Assembly (NCBI GenBank): GCA_015069695.1
Contig: JADCRZ010000035.1
Location: 1 to 64,000, forward strand
DNA length: 64,000 nt
Origin: Williamsia sp.
GTDB lineage: Bacteria; Bacteroidota; Bacteroidia; Chitinophagales; Chitinophagaceae
Direction of reading: 5' to 3'
In this document: positions 60,007 through 64,000 of the stretch, one piece after another
How the letters are laid out: every line of letters begins with the position of its first letter
Numbering within the stretch: position 1 is the stretch's first letter
Notes under the pieces: generated by a model
What the model was told of the DNA's origin: nothing
The model's input: the letters and a program-made list of their open reading frames with translations, nothing else
Database searches by the model: none
Program-made: the position numbers and the translations under genes

Positions 60007-61122
60007 ATGAATAAAAAATCATTCTTCTATGTTGTTTCTGCTGTTCTCCTCCTTGCCTGGGTCTTTGTAACGTTCAGGCATATGCACAACTGGGGAGGCT
60101 GGCTGCTGATGTTGTTTTATTTCAGCCTGGCCCTTGCATTCAGGAGCAACAAATTTCTGAAAGGCCTGTCGTATACCGTTGTGATCATCGGCATTGTATG
60201 TTTTGCCCTGTATGAACCGCAGTATTTTATCAGTTTGGGCAGCTTTAAATTTTCCACGCTTATCATCCCCTTGCTTCAGATCATTATGTTTGGCATGGGC
60301 ACGGAGCTGAGCCTGAAAGATTTTGCCAATGTCGTCCGCATGCCGAAAGGCATTGTTGTGGGGGTTGTATTCCATTACCTCATCATGCCGCTGGTTGGTT
60401 TTGGCGTGGCAAACCTGTTCCACTTTCCCAACGAGATCGCAGCGGGAATCATCCTGGTAGGATGCTGCCCGAGTGGCCTTGCGTCGAACGTGATGGCTTA
60501 CCTCGCAAGGGCAAACCTCGCGCTGTCTGTGTCTGTAACCACCATCTCCACCCTGCTGGCTCCTTTTTTAACCCCGCTGCTGTTGCAATGGCTAGGAGGC
60601 AATTTTGTGCAGATTGATTTCTGGACAATGGTATGGGATATTACAAAGATCGTGATCATCCCCATCGTTGCGGGACTGTCTTTTCATTACCTGCTCCGGG
60701 GCAGGTTCGGCTGGCTGGACAAGGTACTGCCCCTTGTATCCATGGGTGGTATTGCCATTATTCTGGCCATCATGGTTGCATCCGGAAGAGACAACCTGTT
60801 GAAGGTAGGCTTGTTGTTGCTGGCCGCTACATTTCTTCACAATGTAGCCGGATTTTTCCTGGGGTATTGGTCTGCCCGGTTGCTCCGGTTTCAGGAAAGG
60901 GATTGCCGCACCATCGCCCTGGAGGTAGGCATGCAAAACGCCGGACTGGCCACCGGCCTGGCTTTGACGATGGGAAAAATTGCCACAGCGGGCTTGGCAC
61001 CAGCCATCTTCGGACCTGTTATGAACGTGAACGGTTCTTCACTGGCAAGCTGGTGGCACAATCACCTGCCGCCAGATGAGGTTGCCGAACCTGAGAAGGT
61101 AGAGGAAGTAAGTCTTACCTGA
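60007..61122 (+). CDS. BASS-family (bile acid:sodium symporter-like) transporter
   Basis: A 371-residue inner-membrane protein with about ten helices. Family signatures include FGMGTELSLKDF, GCCPSGLASNVMAYLARANLALSVSVT and IALEVGMQNAGLATGLA, where the crossing sodium-site helices lie. BASS proteins carry organic acids, for example pantoate or pyruvate as well as bile acids. Between a sugar-acid kinase and an exported aldolase-like protein it may import a keto acid or sugar acid from the periplasm. Confidence 0.9.
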   Translation: MNKKSFFYVVSAVLLLAWVFVTFRHMHNWGGWLLMLFYFSLALAFRSNKFLKGLSYTVVIIGIVCFALYEPQYFISLGSFKFSTLIIPLLQIIMFGMGTELSLKDFANVVRMPKGIVVGVVFHYLIMPLVGFGVANLFHFPNEIAAGIILVGCCPSGLASNVMAYLARANLALSVSVTTISTLLAPFLTPLLLQWLGGNFVQIDFWTMVWDITKIVIIPIVAGLSFHYLLRGRFGWLDKVLPLVSMGGIAIILAIMVASGRDNLLKVGLLLLAATFLHNVAGFFLGYWSARLLRFQERDCRTIALEVGMQNAGLATGLALTMGKIATAGLAPAIFGPVMNVNGSSLASWWHNHLPPDEVAEPEKVEEVSLT

Positions 61123-61153
61123 ATCATATCAACCAACGTAAACAAACAAATAC

Positions 61154-62110
61154 ATGTCAACAATGAAACGATTGCTATTACTCTTTACAATGGCATTGAC
61201 GCTTACCCGTGTAAACGCCCAGTCGGTGCAGATCACCAGAGAACATCTGATTGCCCTCACGCCTGATTGGAAGGGAGAGCGTTTCCCGGACGGGCGCCCC
61301 AAGGTGCCGGACAATATCATCAAACGGATGAAGGCTGTGAGTGTGGAAGAAGCCTGGGCCACCCTGAGCAATGCAGGCTACCGGTACCAGATAGCCGAAG
61401 ACTGGCAAATGATCAACCCTGACAGTGTATTGGTTGGCCGGGCGGTGACCGCAACGTTTATGCCTGGCCGTCCTGACGTTTGGAAGGCTGTTGATTCCAT
61501 CGGCAGAAAAGAAGGAAGAAGGGCGCAGAATGTATGGGCAGTCGAAATGCTGGTAAAAGGCGATGTGTATGTGGCCGACCAGTTCGGGGCAAAGAAAAAC
61601 GGTCCTACCATCGGTGACAATGTAGGCAATGCCATCTATGCAAGAACAGGCAATGGCATTGTTTATGACGGTGCGTTGAGAGACCTGGAAGGGCTGAAAG
61701 AAATCGGCGGCTTTACTTCTTACTACACCAGCTACGATCCATCTTATCACAACCCTGGCATGGGTGCCAGCAGGGATCTGACCACCATGATCGTCGGGAT
61801 CAACCAGCCCACCCGCATCAGAACGGTGACCGTGATGCCTGGCGATGTTGTACTGGGCAAGATGGGGGTTGTTGTATTTATCCCACCGCACCTGGCTGAA
61901 AGGATCGTAACTACTTCAGAGATCGTGCGTTTGCGTGATATGTTCGGCCACCAGCGGTTGCGGGAAGGAAAATATACGGCCGGGCAAATAGACACGCGCT
62001 GGGCAGATGAGATAGAAAAGGATTTTTCCAAATGGCTCAACGATCACCTGAACGAGCTGCCTGTTCCAAAAGAGACCATTCAGCAATTTTTAAAAGACCG
62101 CACCTGGTAA
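61154..62110 (+). CDS. Exported RraA-like protein, paralogue 2
   Basis: A 318-residue exported relative of the protein at 42526 (signal TRVNAQ, residue 23). The two share WKGERFxDGRPK, GRAVTAxxMPxRPDV and the C-terminal RTW. The aldolase pair is Arg176-Asp177 in GIVYDGALRDLEGL, and the preceding metal-site region is VKGDVYVADQFGAKKNGPTIG. It lies between a BASS transporter and a Tat-exported dehydratase, which favours a role in keto-acid cleavage outside the cytoplasm. The exact reaction is unproven. Confidence 0.8.
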   Translation: MSTMKRLLLLFTMALTLTRVNAQSVQITREHLIALTPDWKGERFPDGRPKVPDNIIKRMKAVSVEEAWATLSNAGYRYQIAEDWQMINPDSVLVGRAVTATFMPGRPDVWKAVDSIGRKEGRRAQNVWAVEMLVKGDVYVADQFGAKKNGPTIGDNVGNAIYARTGNGIVYDGALRDLEGLKEIGGFTSYYTSYDPSYHNPGMGASRDLTTMIVGINQPTRIRTVTVMPGDVVLGKMGVVVFIPPHLAERIVTTSEIVRLRDMFGHQRLREGKYTAGQIDTRWADEIEKDFSKWLNDHLNELPVPKETIQQFLKDRTW

Positions 62111-62200
62111 CAAAGAAATCACTCAACACCTACAGTTGCCATCAGCATATTAAGCCAATAGTTTACTACGAACCCAATCATCAATACTAAAATAATTCTT

Positions 62201-63478
62201 ATGTCAAGTTCGAGAAGATCGTTCCTCGGTAAAGCAGCGCTTGCTGCAGCGATGACGCCATTCGCCACTGTTTCCAGCACCTTCGGACAGGGCCTTACAG
62301 ATGCACTGGAAAGAACACCCAAAGTATCTCCACCGTCTGACCTGAAGATCACCGATGTGAAATGTGCTTATTCAGGTGGTGGTTTGTTTGTGAAAATTTA
62401 CACTGATCAGAATATATGGGGCAGCGGAGAGGCTGTGGACGCCGTAGGCGGTACATATTACCTGGTTCAGCGTCTTGGAAGGCAGCTGCGGGGAAGAAGT
62501 CCCCTGGCCCCCAACCGGATCTTTGAGGAACTGCGCAAGGGGGCTTTCTTCGGTGGTGCCCAGTCCGGCGTATATGTAGCTGTATTAAGCGCTATTGATG
62601 CGGCGCTCTGGGACCTGTGCGGCAAGGCCCTGGGCCTGCCCGTTTACCAGCTGCTGGGGGGCAAGTTCCGCGACAAGGTGCGCGTTTACTGCGATACGGA
62701 ATTGTACGCTGTGCGCAATCCCGGACCCGATGAATATGCCAAAGCGGCAAAAGACGCTGTGAGCAGAGGGTATACGGCCGTCAAGTTCGACATCGACTCC
62801 GCCACAGACCCCAACAAATACGACCGGTATAACTGGACGGCCAGCCTCGCCGAACTGGAAAGAATGTATAATTCCATTGAGGCTGTCCGCAAGGCCGTTG
62901 GCCCGCACATCGACATCTGCGTAGACATGCACGGTAGATATGATGCGCCTACCGGCAGGAAAGTGGCCAAGATGATGGAGCCCCTGAACCTGATGTGGCT
63001 TGAAGAACCCGTACCGGCCGACAATGTGGATGCATACAAGAGCATCACGCAGGAAACCAGCACACCCATCTGCGGCGGTGAAAATTTTTATTTGGGTTAC
63101 GGATTTACCCGTTTGCTGGCCGAGTCGGCCGTAGACCTGATCATGCCTGATCTGCAGAAATGCGGCGGACTGGGTGAAGGACAGCGCATCGCCAACCTCG
63201 CCAATTGCTTTTACACACCGTTCTCTCCCCATATGGTAGGTTCGTTCCTGGCTGCGATGGCCTCTGCGCATGTGTGTGCATCGGTTCCCAACTTTCACAT
63301 CCTTGAATGGCAGACCTTGAGCGATACCGAACCCAGGTGGAAGGAAATCGTCACCTACGACAAGCCTTTTATCGAAAAAGGTTTTCTGGTGGTGTCAGAC
63401 AAACCAGGCATCGGGGTGGAAATAAATGAAGAAGGATTAAAGAAATATGCAACGCCCGGCGTGCCGTTTTTTGCCTGA
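62201..63478 (+). CDS. Tat-exported enolase-superfamily sugar-acid dehydratase
   Basis: A 425-residue protein with a twin-arginine signal (SSSRRSFLGKAALAAAM). The enolase-superfamily fold follows: Lys195 in AVKFDID, Asp242-x-His244 in VDMHGR, metal ligands around Glu268 (LEEPVP) and Glu294 (CGGEN), and His344 in SPHMVGS. The DMHG motif resembles the mannonate/galactonate dehydratase groups rather than racemases. It would dehydrate an aldonic acid to a 2-keto-3-deoxy acid, here apparently in the periplasm, where its metal-dependent chemistry is unusual. Confidence 0.85.
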   Translation: MSSSRRSFLGKAALAAAMTPFATVSSTFGQGLTDALERTPKVSPPSDLKITDVKCAYSGGGLFVKIYTDQNIWGSGEAVDAVGGTYYLVQRLGRQLRGRSPLAPNRIFEELRKGAFFGGAQSGVYVAVLSAIDAALWDLCGKALGLPVYQLLGGKFRDKVRVYCDTELYAVRNPGPDEYAKAAKDAVSRGYTAVKFDIDSATDPNKYDRYNWTASLAELERMYNSIEAVRKAVGPHIDICVDMHGRYDAPTGRKVAKMMEPLNLMWLEEPVPADNVDAYKSITQETSTPICGGENFYLGYGFTRLLAESAVDLIMPDLQKCGGLGEGQRIANLANCFYTPFSPHMVGSFLAAMASAHVCASVPNFHILEWQTLSDTEPRWKEIVTYDKPFIEKGFLVVSDKPGIGVEINEEGLKKYATPGVPFFA

Positions 63479-63619
63479 GCTGCTGAATGGGTCCACACGT
63501 AAGATGAAAATCTTCTTGCAGGAAATCAGGCAGTTGGATCTGTACATTACATGATCAAGAAAACTGAAAACGATGCTATTCACCATTTACACATTTTAAA
63601 AACCATCTAATTACTTGCT

Positions 63620-64000
63620 ATGAAAAAGATTGCTTTCCTTTTGTCGGCCTTGTGTGCCGGTTGCTTTGCATCGGCCCAGTTTGCAGGCGTGATGCGCGCT
63701 CCCCAGGAAGAACCGCTTCCGGAAGGCTTTAAGCCTGCTTCCACCAACACGTTTATCTCCCAGTACCCGGCGGTGAACGCGCAAACCCGCCAGGCCATGT
63801 TCAAGGTGATCGCCCCTTATGCACAGAACGTAACCCTGCAGCTCAGCGGAAAACATGCCATGAAAAAAGACGACAAGGGCGTATGGTGGTATACCACTGA
63901 TCCGCTTGTTGTCGGCTTCCACTACTATGCCATCATGATCGACAGCGCCGCCGTTATGGACAGGGGCAGCGAAGCTTATTTTGGCAGCAACTGGGAATCT
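63620..64000 (+). CDS. N-terminal part of a secreted CE1-type esterase (3' end outside window)
   Basis: The 127 visible codons begin MKKIAFLLSALCAG with signal ending SAQ. An E-set domain follows (ISQYPAVNAQTRQAMFKVIAPYAQNVTLQLSG, then HYYAIMIDSAAVMD), nearly the layout of the protein at 35951. No hydrolase domain is seen yet. It would be a further copy of the esterase family scattered through the window. The 17 bases before its ATG match those before the BASS gene. Confidence 0.82.
   Translation, partial: MKKIAFLLSALCAGCFASAQFAGVMRAPQEEPLPEGFKPASTNTFISQYPAVNAQTRQAMFKVIAPYAQNVTLQLSGKHAMKKDDKGVWWYTTDPLVVGFHYYAIMIDSAAVMDRGSEAYFGSNWES

Overview
This 64-kb window looks like chromosomal DNA of a Bacteroidota bacterium, most likely of the Chitinophagaceae/Sphingobacteriia type. 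The evidence is two SusC/SusD outer-membrane uptake pairs, TonB-linked barrels with carboxypeptidase-regulatory-like N-termini, relaxed lipoboxes, Reg_prop/Y_Y_Y sensor kinases, LytTR regulators, and promoters of the Bacteroidota -33/-7 kind. GC content is intermediate. I see no rRNA, tRNA, CRISPR array, phage genes or transposase. Genus and species cannot be fixed from the sequence alone.

Layout. 1-12 kb: the end of a cytochrome c domain, then SusC/SusD, a pectin-lyase-fold protein, a bicupin-gluconolactonase lipoprotein on the opposite strand, an orphan secreted protein and a GH43-ricin protein. 12-32 kb: general functions, namely a broken Crp/Fnr gene beside a YdcZ-type transporter, a large sensor kinase with its LytTR regulator, a 1-Cys peroxiredoxin, an SQR-like flavoprotein, an ArsR/SRPBCC/VOC cluster with two visible operators, an outer-membrane barrel plus PepSY-like protein, an RND efflux operon, a YncE-like propeller and a PAP2 phosphatase. 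32-35.6 kb: an 82-bp nested palindrome, a truncated sensor-kinase gene, and an alpha/beta-hydrolase, DJ-1 and small membrane protein group. 35.7-48 kb: a plant-polysaccharide block with three CE1-type esterases and a decayed fourth, an acetyl-esterase-like hydrolase, GH43-CBM, GH51 arabinofuranosidase, a secreted RraA-like protein, and a quinoprotein with an inserted cytochrome c domain. 48-57 kb, reverse strand: bicupin-ABM protein, KdaD/XylX-like FAH-family dehydratase, IlvD/Edd sugar-acid dehydratase, SusD and SusC. 57.5-64 kb: divergent AraC regulator, FGGY gluconokinase-like kinase, BASS-family transporter, second secreted RraA-like protein, Tat-exported enolase-superfamily dehydratase and the start of another CE1-type esterase.

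How it fits together. The enzymes suggest release of arabinose and esterified side chains from arabinan or arabinoxylan (GH43, GH51, CE1). This would be followed by oxidation of free sugars outside the cytoplasm (PQQ dehydrogenase, cytochrome c, SMP-30 lactonase) and use of the sugar acids by IlvD- and KdaD-type dehydratases, that is, a Weimberg-like non-phosphorylative route. The exported RraA-like and enolase-superfamily proteins raise the possibility that part of sugar-acid breakdown happens in the periplasm.

The most striking non-coding signal is a 36-bp element that occurs three times: upstream of a CE1 esterase, of the quinoprotein, and of the reverse-strand SusC/SusD operon. Each copy is followed at exactly the same distance by a plausible -7 box. 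A fourth, more degenerate copy lies near 9.3 kb. It looks like the binding site of a regulator that unites these scattered units, and the AraC protein at 57.5 kb is the nearest candidate.
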